A stretch of 45,123 nucleotides of DNA from Paenibacillus sp. UNC499MF (GCF_900107975.1 NZ_FNVF01000023.1:1-45123), one strand, 5' to 3'. Positions 17,000 to 25,521 are shown, numbered from the stretch's first letter. The notes: generated by a model not told the origin, from the letters alone. Program-made: numbers and translations.

Positions 17000-17318
17000 T
17001 GATTGTCGATTCGCGGTTGTTCCGCGCTTTCTTCTCGTATAATCTCCCCTATTCTACCATAGAGAAAGGCCGTCAACCACTTACTATACTCCCGGGTTTT
17101 GTAAAGAGACGTAAAACCTCCCCCCTGCGGGCCGGTAAAGCCGCCGGCTCCCCCAGCTTCCCGTCGCGCGTCTTGTTTGCAGCGTGACAGGGTGCGCTGC
17201 AAACAAGACGCGCCGGGCGTAAAAGGCCGGGCGGACAAATTTTACTTGTCCGGTTATTTTCATCATGAGCTGACAAGCCCGTGCATATAGTGTACAAACT
17301 GGTCTGGGGGGAAAGCTC
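17000..17318. other. Divergent intergenic region with two hairpins
   Basis: No supported gene. It holds the 19-bp inverted repeat described separately and a second hairpin CGGACAA-attttac-TTGTCCG (about 17233-17254) followed on the plus strand by GTTATTTT. Confidence 0.7.
17166..17213. repeat. Perfect 19-bp inverted repeat
   Basis: Left arm 17166-17184 (GCGCGTCTTGTTTGCAGCG) is the exact reverse complement of 17195-17213, with a 10-nt loop. No T run follows on either strand, so it is not an ordinary terminator. Confidence 0.9.
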
Positions 17319-17774
17319 ATGTTCAAATCTTTTGTGCTTAAAAAATATCACTTCGTTATGTTTCTCGGATTTCTTTGCGTAGCGTTCGCGGCGGTTCTGT
17401 TTTTCCGTAATCCGCAAATCTTGTCTACGGCGGCGCAGCCTGCCGCGACTGCGGAGCGGACAATCCAGCTCGTTACGGGGGAATTTTCCACCAAGCTCGA
17501 TAACGGCAAAGAAATCGAGGCTTACCGGTGGGACCCCGGCACGATTGTCGTCCGCAAAGGCGAAAATATCCGGCTCAGCATTTACGGAGTCAACGGGGCC
17601 AGCCATCCTTTTATTATCGAAGGCTTGAATATCAAGGGTGAAGTTAAGAAAGGCAAGGAAACGGTCGTCAGCTTTAAAGCGGAAAAACCGGGAACTTACC
17701 GGCTCATCTGTACGACTCACACGGATATCGCCCACAGCGGGCCGATGATCGCTTATATTAACGTCATTGACTGA
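17319..17774 (+). CDS. Membrane-anchored cupredoxin-domain protein
   Basis: 151 aa; ATG after GGGGGAAAG. Signal-anchor helix at about 10-29, then a cupredoxin domain (about 45-151). Candidate copper ligands are His96 (GASHPF), Cys131, His134 (CTTH), His139 and Met143. The arrangement resembles cytochrome oxidase subunit II-type cupredoxins but lacks the second CuA cysteine. Probably an outer-face copper-binding or electron-transfer protein; single-gene unit with its own terminator. Confidence 0.82.
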   Translation: MFKSFVLKKYHFVMFLGFLCVAFAAVLFFRNPQILSTAAQPAATAERTIQLVTGEFSTKLDNGKEIEAYRWDPGTIVVRKGENIRLSIYGVNGASHPFIIEGLNIKGEVKKGKETVVSFKAEKPGTYRLICTTHTDIAHSGPMIAYINVID

Positions 17775-17776
17775 CA

Positions 17777-17800
17777 GGGAGCCTCCGGCTTCCTTTTTTT
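17777..17800 (+). terminator. Terminator of the cupredoxin gene
   Basis: GGGAGCC-TCC-GGCTTCC (one G-U pair) followed by seven T. Confidence 0.85.
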
Positions 17801-17954
17801 ATGGTCTGCCGGCTCGTTTACCAGCCTCGTCACTTCCGATTTCCTCTTCATCCCCCCCTTCCCTTACTCTTCGGGCCGTTCCGCCGCCTCTCTTCCCTTC
17901 TCACTTCCGGCGGGCCGGCCGCATACAATGAAACAGAGTCAGGAGGCGATCCGG

Positions 17955-18269
17955 TTGAAAAATAAAACCAACGAGAAGCACAAGCCGCAAATTCCGAGCG
18001 CCCGGGGAATACGCCGTTCGTGCAGCCGTGAGCTTTACCGAACCGTTAAAAAGCTGAAGATGTATGTCTCTCCGGAAAAAATCGAGGAAGCGGAGAAAAT
18101 ATACACCCGGAAAGTAGCCCAGCATATCGCGTTTATTGTTGAGCATTCGGATAACCGCAAAGTCCAGGCGGACTGGTGGGAAGAGCATGTCGCTCCAGAG
18201 ATAGCCGTATTGTGGGACGTGCACGCCGATACGCTGTCCAAAGCGTTCCGCAGCGCTTACGGGGGTTAA
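17955..18269 (+). CDS. Conserved small protein of unknown function
   Basis: 104 aa from the TTG at 17955, 8 nt after AGGAGG; the in-frame ATG at 17928 lies before that site and is not used. Basic, helical, soluble: GIRRSCSRELYRTVKKLKMY, then a charged part ending FRSAYGG. I recall related Paenibacillus proteins (sometimes mislabelled dehydrogenase) without known role. Followed closely by a terminator. Confidence 0.7.
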   Translation: MKNKTNEKHKPQIPSARGIRRSCSRELYRTVKKLKMYVSPEKIEEAEKIYTRKVAQHIAFIVEHSDNRKVQADWWEEHVAPEIAVLWDVHADTLSKAFRSAYGG

Positions 18270-18276
18270 GAATGCG

Positions 18277-18306
18277 CCGGTCCGCGTTTGCGGAGCCGGT
18301 TTTTTT
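18277..18306 (+). terminator. Terminator
   Basis: CCGGTCCGC-gttt-GCGGAgCCGG followed by T7. Confidence 0.85.
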
Positions 18307-18398
18307 ATGATAGAGAGGATTCGGCAGCCGGATGAAACGGGATTGTAAGGGCAGGATAACCCTATCGGATATGCAAACGACAGGAGGATTCACTCAGC

Positions 18399-19331
18399 AT
18401 GAGCATCAGTTCCGGGCCCGTCAAGGCCCTTCCTTTACGGCGCACGGCTGCGGCCTGCGCGATATTCGCTTTCTTCTCCCTGGCCCCCGTACCCGCGCCC
18501 GCATCCGGCAGGCTTCCTGCCCCAAACGGGTTATCGCCAGCGGCGGCCGGTCCGGAAGACGTGAACGAACAGCGGCTCCGTCCAACCGCTTCACCGGATT
18601 CGATACCTGCGGAGGAAAGTTCGCAGGCTGCCGCCTCCAAGCCCAGAGACCGGGATTATTACGAGCAGCGCGGAGAAATCGTATGGGAGGTTCCGTCCGC
18701 GGGCAAAGTGATCGCGCTGACGTTCGACGACGGGCCGGATCCGGGCCAGACGGCGCAAATTTTGGACGAGCTGAAAAAGTACGGGGCGAAAGCCACCTTT
18801 TTCGTCGTCGGCAAGAGAGCCGAGAGGTTTCCGGAACTGCTCAAACGAGAAGCGGCCGAGGGGCATGAGATCGGCAATCATACGTACAGCCATCCTTTCC
18901 TGACCAGCAGCCGGTCCACGGAAAGCATACGCAGCGAGATCGCGGCGGCGCAGAAGGTGATTAAATCCATAAGCGGAAGCGCACCCGTCTTGTTCCGCCC
19001 GCCCGGAGGCTATTACCACGAAAGGCTCGTTCATGTCTCCCTGGCGGAAGGGTGCCTGCCGATTCTATGGTCCTGGCACCAGGATACGGAAGACTGGAAA
19101 GCTCCCGGCGTGAGCCGGATCGTGAACAAGGTGCTGAACAACGCCCGTGAGGGTGACATAGTCCTGTTCCATGATCATGTCCAGGGTTCTTCGAACACGG
19201 TCGATGCGCTCCGTAAAATCCTGCCGGAGCTGTCAAAGCGCGGCTATCATTTTGTAACGGTTTCGGAACTGCTGAAACTGCGGGGTTCAACCAGCGGAGT
19301 AAGCAAGCCTTCCGATTCCAAAACGGACTAG
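18399..19331 (+). CDS. Secreted polysaccharide deacetylase (CE4/NodB)
   Basis: 310 aa; ATG after CAGGAGG. Signal peptide or membrane anchor (about 10-35), a Pro/Ala/Ser-rich linker to about 95, then the NodB domain. Metal and catalytic motifs: LTFDDGPD (Asp110, Asp111), HTYSH (His161, His165), RPPGGYY (Arg200) and LFHDHV (His258). Such enzymes deacetylate N-acetylglucosamine in peptidoglycan or chitin-like polymers. Monocistronic. Confidence 0.9.
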   Translation: MSISSGPVKALPLRRTAAACAIFAFFSLAPVPAPASGRLPAPNGLSPAAAGPEDVNEQRLRPTASPDSIPAEESSQAAASKPRDRDYYEQRGEIVWEVPSAGKVIALTFDDGPDPGQTAQILDELKKYGAKATFFVVGKRAERFPELLKREAAEGHEIGNHTYSHPFLTSSRSTESIRSEIAAAQKVIKSISGSAPVLFRPPGGYYHERLVHVSLAEGCLPILWSWHQDTEDWKAPGVSRIVNKVLNNAREGDIVLFHDHVQGSSNTVDALRKILPELSKRGYHFVTVSELLKLRGSTSGVSKPSDSKTD

Positions 19332-19419
19332 TCGGCCGGCAATTTCATCTGTCCTCCCCTCTTCTTCCGATGTACAATGGAAAAAAAGGGATCCTGGTTG
19401 GAGGACGGTGGCTTTACAT

Positions 19420-20187
19420 ATGGACGTTTTAAGCTGGGAGATGCTGCTTTTTCTCGTCGTAACCGGGTTTCTGGCCGCTTTCGTGGATTCGGTTGTCGGC
19501 GGAGGCGGTCTGATTACGGTTCCGGCGCTGCTGTTTACGGGCCTGCCGCCCGCGCTCGTTCTCGGAACCAACAAGCTGTCGGGAACGATGTGTTCGCTGA
19601 CCAGCATGACCTCGTTCCTGCTATCCGGAAAAATTCATTTCCGGCTGGCGGCGGCTCTTTTTCCCCTGGCCCTGGTCGGTTCGATGCTCGGCGCGCTGCT
19701 GGTGCACCGGATCCCGTCGGAGTTCCTTAAACCACTGGTCGTGGTACTGCTCATTGCCGTGACGGTCTATACCCTGCTCAAAAAGAACTGGGGAGCGGCT
19801 TCCACCTTCAGCGGACTTACTCCGCGCAGCAGGTTATGGCTGGCGGCCGGCGCCTTCGTAATCGGCTTTTACGACGGTTTCTTCGGACCCGGAACGGGTT
19901 CGTTCCTTATTTTTCTGTTTCTGCTGCTCGGCTTTGATTTCGTGGGAGCATCCGCCAATTCGAAGGTGCTTAATTTCGCCAGTAACATCGGCGCCCTGGT
20001 CACCTTCCTCATGCTGGACTCCGTAAACCTGACTTACGGAATCCCCATGGGAATCGCCATGATCGGAGGCGCGCTGGTCGGAACCCGTTTTGCGATCCGT
20101 AAGGGAGCCTCCTTCGTTAAGCCGCTTTTTCTGATCATGACCACGGTGCTGATCGGCAAACAGCTATGGACACTGATCATGTCCTGA
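19420..20187 (+). CDS. TSUP (TauE/SafE) family membrane permease
   Basis: 255 aa from ATG 19420; a GTG at 19408 is an alternative, but GGAGG lies 3 nt before the GTG and 15 nt before the ATG, neither ideal. About eight hydrophobic helices with the two family repeats GxGGGxxTVPxL (DSVVGGGGLITVPALL) and DGFFGPGTGSFLIF. The family exports sulfite, sulfoacetate or other organosulfur anions; substrate unknown here. It ends at a shared convergent terminator. Confidence 0.87.
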   Translation: MDVLSWEMLLFLVVTGFLAAFVDSVVGGGGLITVPALLFTGLPPALVLGTNKLSGTMCSLTSMTSFLLSGKIHFRLAAALFPLALVGSMLGALLVHRIPSEFLKPLVVVLLIAVTVYTLLKKNWGAASTFSGLTPRSRLWLAAGAFVIGFYDGFFGPGTGSFLIFLFLLLGFDFVGASANSKVLNFASNIGALVTFLMLDSVNLTYGIPMGIAMIGGALVGTRFAIRKGASFVKPLFLIMTTVLIGKQLWTLIMS

Positions 20188-20218
20188 ACCGCGGCCTTCC
20201 GGACAGCCGCACAGCAAA

Positions 20219-20254
20219 AAGAGCCTTGCCGTTCAAGTGAACGGCAAGGCTCTT
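20219..20254. terminator. Convergent bidirectional terminator
   Basis: 16-bp perfect stem AAGAGCCTTGCCGTTC/GAACGGCAAGGCTCTT with loop AAGT, between the TSUP gene (+) and the oxidoreductase gene (-); a T run follows on the minus strand. Confidence 0.9.
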
Positions 20255-20259
20255 CCCTC

Positions 20260-20919
20260 TTATATCTGATGCGATTCGTAGATGCGGATACTTTCCCCTT
20301 TTTGTTTGGCGGCTTCCGCCATTCCCGCAGCGACCCGCTGAGCCGTAATCGGCCTATATTTACGAAGACCCCCCGCCATCAGGAAAGAGAAGGCTTTCGC
20401 GGCAACGGCTCCCGCTTTCTCGCCGAAACGGAATTCCTCCCTGTCTCCCAGCAGAAGGGACGGTCTGAATATTCGCAGTTTACGAAGTCCCAATCCGGAT
20501 AAACCGTGCTCCAGATCTCCTTTGACCCGGCTGTAAAAAAATTTGGAATCCCGCTTCGCTCCCATGGCGGAAACGACTAGAAATTGACGGGCCCCGTACT
20601 TCTTCGCCAGCTTGCCCAGAAGCATCGGGTATTCATAATCGACTTGGCGGAACTGTTCCCGCGTCCCGGCTTTCTTAATCGTGGTGCCCAGCGCGCAAAA
20701 GACATCCGCCTGCTTCAATTCGCCGCGTAAAGCTTCCTCCAGCTCCTCCGGGTTCCAATCCGTCACGATCTGATGAAACTTGCTTTCACTGTCCCGCCCT
20801 TCGATAGGCGTACGGACTAAAACGATAATTTTCTCGTAACCGGGATCGGCGATAAGCACAGAGATCAGCTCTCTGCCTACAAGTCCCGAGGCTCCGGCTA
20901 TTATGGCAGTTTTTTTCAT
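20260..20919 (-). CDS. NAD(P)-binding Rossmann oxidoreductase (HTATIP2-like)
   Basis: 219 aa; ATG after AGGAGTG. Glycine motif IIAGASGLVGRE at 6-17, then FCALGTTIKKAG and VVSAMGAKRDSKFFYSRVKG (SxxxK-like region). Resembles atypical short-chain dehydrogenases of the NAD(P)H-binding/HTATIP2 group. Substrate unknown. Confidence 0.82.
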   Translation of the reverse strand: MKKTAIIAGASGLVGRELISVLIADPGYEKIIVLVRTPIEGRDSESKFHQIVTDWNPEELEEALRGELKQADVFCALGTTIKKAGTREQFRQVDYEYPMLLGKLAKKYGARQFLVVSAMGAKRDSKFFYSRVKGDLEHGLSGLGLRKLRIFRPSLLLGDREEFRFGEKAGAVAAKAFSFLMAGGLRKYRPITAQRVAAGMAEAAKQKGESIRIYESHQI

Positions 20920-21043
20920 TAAGCAGCACTCCTGGTTTAAAAACGTAAAAACGGGTTAAGTACATGAAGATTTTGCCATCCGGCGTTTTCTCATCCCGCG
21001 GGAAGTGCGGAATTCGAGCTAGACGGCTCCTCTACAAATATAA

Positions 21044-21064
21044 ACAGCCCCGAAGCGGGGCCGT
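21044..21064 (-). terminator. Terminator of the ABM monooxygenase gene
   Basis: GGCCCCG-CTT-CGGGGCTG stem on the minus strand followed by TTTATATTT. Confidence 0.75.
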
Positions 21065-21111
21065 TATTCTATAAACGAATAGATGCGGGTTTAAGTTTCG
21101 GATGCTTTGCC

Positions 21112-21393
21112 TTAAATGAGCGTCTCGCCTTCAAAATACGAAAGACGCGCTTTCGGTTTCATCTCCTGGCCGCCGTGGCCACCGTGAGAACGTTTGAAAA
21201 CCTCGCTTTGGGTGTACGCCTCGAACGCTTCTTTATTTTCCCACTTCGTGATCACTTTAATCGCCTGTTCGTCGGTCCAGACTTCCAGTCCGAGAAAGCC
21301 TTGGAGTTCTTTCATGTTGGGCGCCTGCTTGCGGAACATTTCGACCATTTGCGCAGGATTGGGAACTTCGATGGTATTTACGGCAATGTACAT
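21112..21393 (-). CDS. ABM-fold monooxygenase, heme-degradation type
   Basis: 93 aa from ATG 21393, 9 nt after GAGG; two upstream in-frame starts overlap that site. Starts MYIAVNTIEVPN and contains VITKWENKEAFEAYTQSEVF and RSHGGHGG. The Asn near the start, the aromatic in TKW and the His in the HGGHGG region are the positions used for heme binding in IsdG-like proteins, so heme breakdown is plausible, but other ABM roles cannot be excluded. Confidence 0.75.
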   Translation of the reverse strand: MYIAVNTIEVPNPAQMVEMFRKQAPNMKELQGFLGLEVWTDEQAIKVITKWENKEAFEAYTQSEVFKRSHGGHGGQEMKPKARLSYFEGETLI

Positions 21394-21495
21394 CTTGGAC
21401 ATCCTCATTTCTTAATTAGAGTACGAACCTTATGTATAGTGTAGACCATTGAGAGCGGAGAAACAAATAAACGGGGATATTAACCATTATTTACC

Positions 21496-21523
21496 TTGTA
21501 AAATAATTAATAAGATATATAAT
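21496..21523 (+). promoter_or_regulatory. Promoter of the DUF2167-like gene
   Basis: TTGTAA (21496-21501), 16-nt spacer, TATAAT (21518-21523) within an AT-rich stretch, about 50 bp before the start codon. Confidence 0.6.
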
Positions 21524-21571
21524 GAACAATATTTAATAAATAAAGTATTTATAAACAAAGGAGAGAAAATT

Positions 21572-22807
21572 TTGAAGCTTCCCAAGTTAATATCCCTGGT
21601 AACCGGCGCAGCCCTCTGCGTCTCTTTATGGACGGCTCCCGTCTCGGCCGAAGAAACCTTGAACTGGGTGGAAGGACCGAAAAAAGTGGAACTCGGTCAA
21701 ATCGCCGAGCTGGACCTGGCCAAAGATTTTGTGTTTTTGAACGATACCGACACCAAAAAGTTTGAGCAGCAAAACGGTTCCCACGTAAACAACCGTGAAA
21801 TCGGATCGATTTTTCCCAAGGACGAAAATCAGAACTGGGCGGTTATTTTCGAATACGACGACACCGGCCACGTCAAAGATGACGAGAAAGACAAAATCGA
21901 TGCGGACGAGCTCCTTGAAAGCTACAAGACCGGAACGGAAGAAGCGAATAAAAGAGGCGACGTATCCAACCGCCTGTTCGTCGACGGCTGGGATGTGAAG
22001 CCTTTTTACGATAACGACATACATAGCCTTTCCTGGTCCCTGCTGGGACACGATTCCAACGACGAAAAATTCGTCAACTATAACGTTAACGTACTTACCC
22101 GGGAGGGCGTGATCTCCGTCGTTCTCGTGTCCGACCCGAAAAATCTCGCTGCGGACCGCAAGGTTCTGACCTCCTCCATCCTGCCGAAGCTGCAGGTTAA
22201 GGCCGGAGAACGGTACGAAGAATACAACTCCAAAACGGACAAGCTGGCCGAATACGGCCTGTCGGGCTTGATTCTCGGAGGCGCGGGCCTGGCGGTCGCC
22301 AAAAAGGTAGGTCTGATCGGCCTCCTGCTCGTCTTCCTGAAAAAGTTCGGCGTCATCCTTGTCGCCGGCCTCGCTGCCTTGTGGCGGTTCCTCCGCGGCA
22401 AGAAAAAGAAAGCGGCTGCCGAGCAGGCAGCCGAAGCGCGTGCCGCCGAAGCGCGAGCGGCCGAGCTGACGGCAGCCGGAAGCACCGCAGCCGCGGCCGA
22501 TACGGCGCTTCCTGGGCAGAACGAGGCCCCCGCTCCCGGGCCTTCGGCGGAAACGCCGGCGCAGCAGGGCGACGGCGCAAACGGGCGCCCGGTGGTGCGG
22601 ATGCTGTCCGGCGGCGAAGCTCCGGCGGACCCTGGTGCTCCCGCAGACGCCCGGGCTGACGGCGGCTCCGGGACTGACCCGGCGCCGGAACGGTCCCGCT
22701 CCGAGGCGGCTCCCGCAGACGGGGCCGGAACCGGCCGCACGTCTCTTACGGAGGAGGATTCCCTCCGTAAGCCCGACCGGCCCGAAGATCCGGACAAGAG
22801 CAAGTAG
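21572..22807 (+). CDS. DUF2167-type membrane protein with long Ala/Pro/Gly tail
   Basis: 411 aa from the TTG at 21572, after AAAGGAGAG; the upstream open frame is AT-rich promoter DNA. Signal peptide (about 5-26, ending VSAEE), a globular outer domain with LNWVEGPKKVELG and VDGWDVKPFYDNDIHSLSWS typical of DUF2167, two hydrophobic segments (about 225-275), a KKKK cluster, and a low-complexity Ala/Pro/Gly/Asp tail of about 120 residues. The tail is much more GC-rich than the rest. Function of the family unknown. Confidence 0.8.
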   Translation: MKLPKLISLVTGAALCVSLWTAPVSAEETLNWVEGPKKVELGQIAELDLAKDFVFLNDTDTKKFEQQNGSHVNNREIGSIFPKDENQNWAVIFEYDDTGHVKDDEKDKIDADELLESYKTGTEEANKRGDVSNRLFVDGWDVKPFYDNDIHSLSWSLLGHDSNDEKFVNYNVNVLTREGVISVVLVSDPKNLAADRKVLTSSILPKLQVKAGERYEEYNSKTDKLAEYGLSGLILGGAGLAVAKKVGLIGLLLVFLKKFGVILVAGLAALWRFLRGKKKKAAAEQAAEARAAEARAAELTAAGSTAAAADTALPGQNEAPAPGPSAETPAQQGDGANGRPVVRMLSGGEAPADPGAPADARADGGSGTDPAPERSRSEAAPADGAGTGRTSLTEEDSLRKPDRPEDPDKSK

Positions 22808-22842
22808 CCGGCGGCTGTAACCGCCGCACGGCGCAGAAGTAT

Positions 22843-22883
22843 AAAAAGGCAGTTCCCGTCAACGTACGGGAACTGCCTTTTTT
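22843..22883 (+). terminator. Terminator of the DUF2167-like gene
   Basis: GGCAGTTCCCGT/ACGGGAACTGCC, 12-bp stem, followed by six T. Confidence 0.9.
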
Positions 22884-22911
22884 CAATGCGGAGATCGCCA
22901 TACGCTGTCTT

Positions 22912-23123
22912 CGGCATGCTCTCACGCTATGCACTTCGGCACGCCTCTCACGATGCTCCCTCATCTCATTACACTCTATCGGTGCGCACTCTCGGCATAC
23001 TCTTGCGGTACGCTCCCCCGGTACGCTTCTCGCGATGCTCTCTCAGTACGCTCTCGCGGATGCTCACTCGGTACGCCCACTCGATACGCTCTCTCGGAAC
23101 GCTGTCCCCGGTATGCCTCCGGT
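22912..23123. repeat. Degenerate tandem array, unit about 13 bp
   Basis: About 15-16 imperfect copies of a unit close to CGGTACGCTCTCT (11 to 15 bp each), for example CGGCATGCTCTCA, CGGTGCGCACTCT, CGGTACGCCCACT, CGATACGCTCTCT. It is untranslated. There is no palindromic repeat or unique spacer, so it is not a CRISPR array. Confidence 0.8.
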
Positions 23124-23339
23124 TTGTCCCCGTAATGCCGGTCCGTCATCCCCGTTCTGGCTATATCCGCGATATTCCGCCTGGTATATCTTTTAGAGTG
23201 TAAAGGATTTTTCCAGCTTCAGACATCAGACTCAAACGGAGGTGACGGTACAAAACGTATAAAAGCCTGAAAGCACTTTATTTTATTCGGACGGAATTTG
23301 CCGCCATTACATCCACTTAATTTAGGAGGGAATTTATTT

Positions 23340-24473
23340 ATGAAGCTAAAAAAAACGATCACTTCTCTGCTGTTGATTTCCGCTTTTACGACGTCTTCCG
23401 CTTTCGCCCAGACCTCCCCTTTAAACGCCAAAGACGACCTTTACCGGAAGGCCGTTCAAAAGGAAGTCGAAAATTTCGTCAAAAAAGCTTACACGCCGTA
23501 TTACACGATCAATTCCATTGAATTATCCACGTCGGATTATGCGGTTAAAGATAACCGGTTGACGGCCCGTGTGAACATTTCCTTGAATAAAACGCTCAAA
23601 GCGAAATCGGTCGACGAGCTGCCTTACGTGAAAGGCTTGAAAAGCAAGCTTAATGTCATGAAATTGCGCAAAGACTCAAGCTCCGCGGATGCGGAACAGG
23701 TCGTCAACGACCGGCTGAAAGACCTTCAGGAGTATATCGGGACTTCCACGGAACAGAACGATTCGTTCCGCCTTACGGCTCCTATCGTGAACGGCAGTCC
23801 GGACCTCAATAACGCCAACCTGGAATTTTTGAACGGTCTGGTCGATTGGATTCCCGCGGATTATTTTATTCCTTCCAGTGAGTCCAGCATGATAGAAAAC
23901 GGCGAAGAGTTTGTCACGGAAGCCGTTACGACCAACAAAAGCTTCCTCGTCAAGAACCCGGCCGAAGCTTCCCTGGCCCAGCCGCTTGCCGCCGTTACCT
24001 ACGACCGGATTGCCGCCAGGGATTATGCGAACAAATGGACTTCGAACACTACGAACGCGTCCGGCTACGACACAAGCAAATGGAATCCGAACTATGCCAA
24101 ACATACCGAAAACGGCGGGGTCGACTGCGCCAACTACGTATCTCAAGCGATTTATGCCGGCGGCATTCCGAAGGACAGCACCTGGAAACCGGAAAGCCTC
24201 GCGTGGGTGAACACCGGCCGTAATATCTCCAACGGTTTGAAGCAGTACATGGTGGATACGAAAGGCTATTTCTACAAAACTACCAAAACGACAACTCCCG
24301 CGGGCGGCTTCATCAGCGCCTTGAAATACTCGCACGTTATGTTCGTGGTTGCCAACGACACGGTCACGATGCAGTTCAGCGCTCACACCAACGACAGACT
24401 TAAAGCTTCCTTCGCCAACTTCTCCGCTTCGGACTATGAATTCTACTATATTAAATCGGCTTATTTAAAATAA
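23340..24473 (+). CDS. Secreted amidase-domain protein (PF12671 type)
   Basis: 377 aa; ATG at 23340 after AGGAGGG. Signal peptide of about 23 aa (SAFAQ). A central region (30-210) has no recognised fold. The C-terminal amidase domain has YDRIAARDYANKW, GGVDCANYVSQA (catalytic Cys263), KYSHVMFV and FSAHTNDRL, the usual putative Cys-His set. It may trim peptidoglycan or another amide in the wall. Monocistronic with terminator. Confidence 0.82.
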   Translation: MKLKKTITSLLLISAFTTSSAFAQTSPLNAKDDLYRKAVQKEVENFVKKAYTPYYTINSIELSTSDYAVKDNRLTARVNISLNKTLKAKSVDELPYVKGLKSKLNVMKLRKDSSSADAEQVVNDRLKDLQEYIGTSTEQNDSFRLTAPIVNGSPDLNNANLEFLNGLVDWIPADYFIPSSESSMIENGEEFVTEAVTTNKSFLVKNPAEASLAQPLAAVTYDRIAARDYANKWTSNTTNASGYDTSKWNPNYAKHTENGGVDCANYVSQAIYAGGIPKDSTWKPESLAWVNTGRNISNGLKQYMVDTKGYFYKTTKTTTPAGGFISALKYSHVMFVVANDTVTMQFSAHTNDRLKASFANFSASDYEFYYIKSAYLK

Positions 24474-24517
24474 AAGACGTACCCGGGGCGAATGGCCGCG
24501 GCTGACGGCTTACTCCG

Positions 24518-24556
24518 ACCCCTATCCCGCGTCCAAGCGGGGCAGGGGTTTTATTT
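24518..24556 (+). terminator. Terminator of the amidase gene
   Basis: ACCCCT..CCCGC / GCGGG..AGGGGT followed by TTTATTTT; it overlaps the end of the convergent regulator gene. Confidence 0.75.
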
Positions 24557-25264
24557 TAGACGCCGGGTAACGGCGTACTCCGCCGCCTCCCGCTCTTTAA
24601 CATACATAAATCCGCCCAACTGCCTGGAGGAAATCAATATGCGGGCGGGCCCCAGCTTGTTCTTCATTCTGGCGATCACTTTGGAAATTCCGTCCGGCTG
24701 GATGTACCCGTCCCACAGCTTTTCCGCGATAGTATGCTTGGTCACGACAATCCCTTCGTTCTCCACAAAAAACGAAAGCAGCGCCGCTTCTTTCTCCGAA
24801 AGCTCAATCCTTGTATGGCCGTGCTTGATGCAGAACTGTTTCGGATGAAAATAGGTCCCTTCCCCAAGATAGACAAGCTCGGAGCCTGCCGCGGATTCAT
24901 ATATGCCGGGACAGGCCAGCACGGAGATCAGCTTATCCGGCGTTTCGGCAGCCTTGCTTTTGAGACGGGCGACGGGGTCCATCAATATTTCGTTTATGCC
25001 GATTTCTTTGGCATAGACCGCTTCCAGGGGAGTCATGGGCTCACGGATCATCAAATAAGTCGCCGTTCCCTGCTTGACGGACCGTTTAAGCCGGAACCAG
25101 TCGGACTCGTCCGGGCTGTCCACAGCCAGGATCGCCTGCCCGCTGCCCGGTTGCGGGAGGCTGCCGAGCTGGGATCTCGCGTAAACGGAACAAGCCGTTT
25201 CATTAAAAAAATAGGAAAGTACGTGGGCCATATCCGGGTCATCTGTGTAGATCGAGATTGTCAT
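24551..25264 (-). CDS. OmpR/PhoB-type winged-helix regulator with degenerate receiver-like domain
   Basis: 237 aa; ATG after GGGAGG. Residues 1-125 show a receiver-like beta/alpha pattern (MTISIYTDDP, ILAVDSPDES, GINEILMDPV) but the conserved phosphorylation set is not clear: the usual Lys position reads REP. Residues 135-237 are a winged helix (ELSEKEAALLSFFVENEGIV, ISKVIARMKNKLG). No histidine kinase gene is adjacent. DNA binding seems sure, phosphorylation doubtful. Confidence 0.78.
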   Translation of the reverse strand: MTISIYTDDPDMAHVLSYFFNETACSVYARSQLGSLPQPGSGQAILAVDSPDESDWFRLKRSVKQGTATYLMIREPMTPLEAVYAKEIGINEILMDPVARLKSKAAETPDKLISVLACPGIYESAAGSELVYLGEGTYFHPKQFCIKHGHTRIELSEKEAALLSFFVENEGIVVTKHTIAEKLWDGYIQPDGISKVIARMKNKLGPARILISSRQLGGFMYVKEREAAEYAVTRRLK

Positions 25265-25447
25265 CAGCGGAGCCTCCCTTGCGTAATGTATAAAACAGCA
25301 AGCCGGTTTTTAACGGCGTTACAGATTAACGCAGTAAACCTAGCAGGATAGTCTTATCCTATAGATACCAGAATTAGGCATTGTTTTCAATTATTTTTAA
25401 AAAATAATTCCTTTTCAATGATTAAAAAAGAAAGATTATACCTGAAT

Positions 25448-25485
25448 AAAAAAGGCAGCCCCCGCTTTAGGACGGGAACTGCCTT
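25448..25485 (-). terminator. Terminator of the stalk-domain protein gene
   Basis: GGCAGTTCCCG/CGGGGGCTGCC stem followed by TTTTTT on the minus strand. Confidence 0.85.
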
Positions 25486-25521
25486 GTTTCATTTCCGTTG
25501 CGGAGACCGCCAAGCTTGTCT

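Larger units (their letters stand above)
22808..23339. other. 530-bp non-coding region with repeat array
   Basis: Contains the terminator at 22843-22883 and the degenerate tandem array at 22912-23123. No credible gene: the plus frame over 22886-23203 is a by-product of the repeats. Confidence 0.7.

Noticed and set aside
17073-17735. 220-codon minus-strand ORF over the cupredoxin gene
   Set aside because: Antisense to the cupredoxin gene and runs through the inverted repeat; no ribosome-binding site.
22912-23123. Repeat array as a possible CRISPR
   Set aside because: Units are only about 13 bp, imperfect and directly adjacent with no unique spacers; no cas genes nearby.
22886-23203. Plus-strand ORF with many Arg/Tyr/Ser repeats
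   Set aside because: It is only a reading of the degenerate 13-bp repeats; unit lengths vary, so the frame is not kept.
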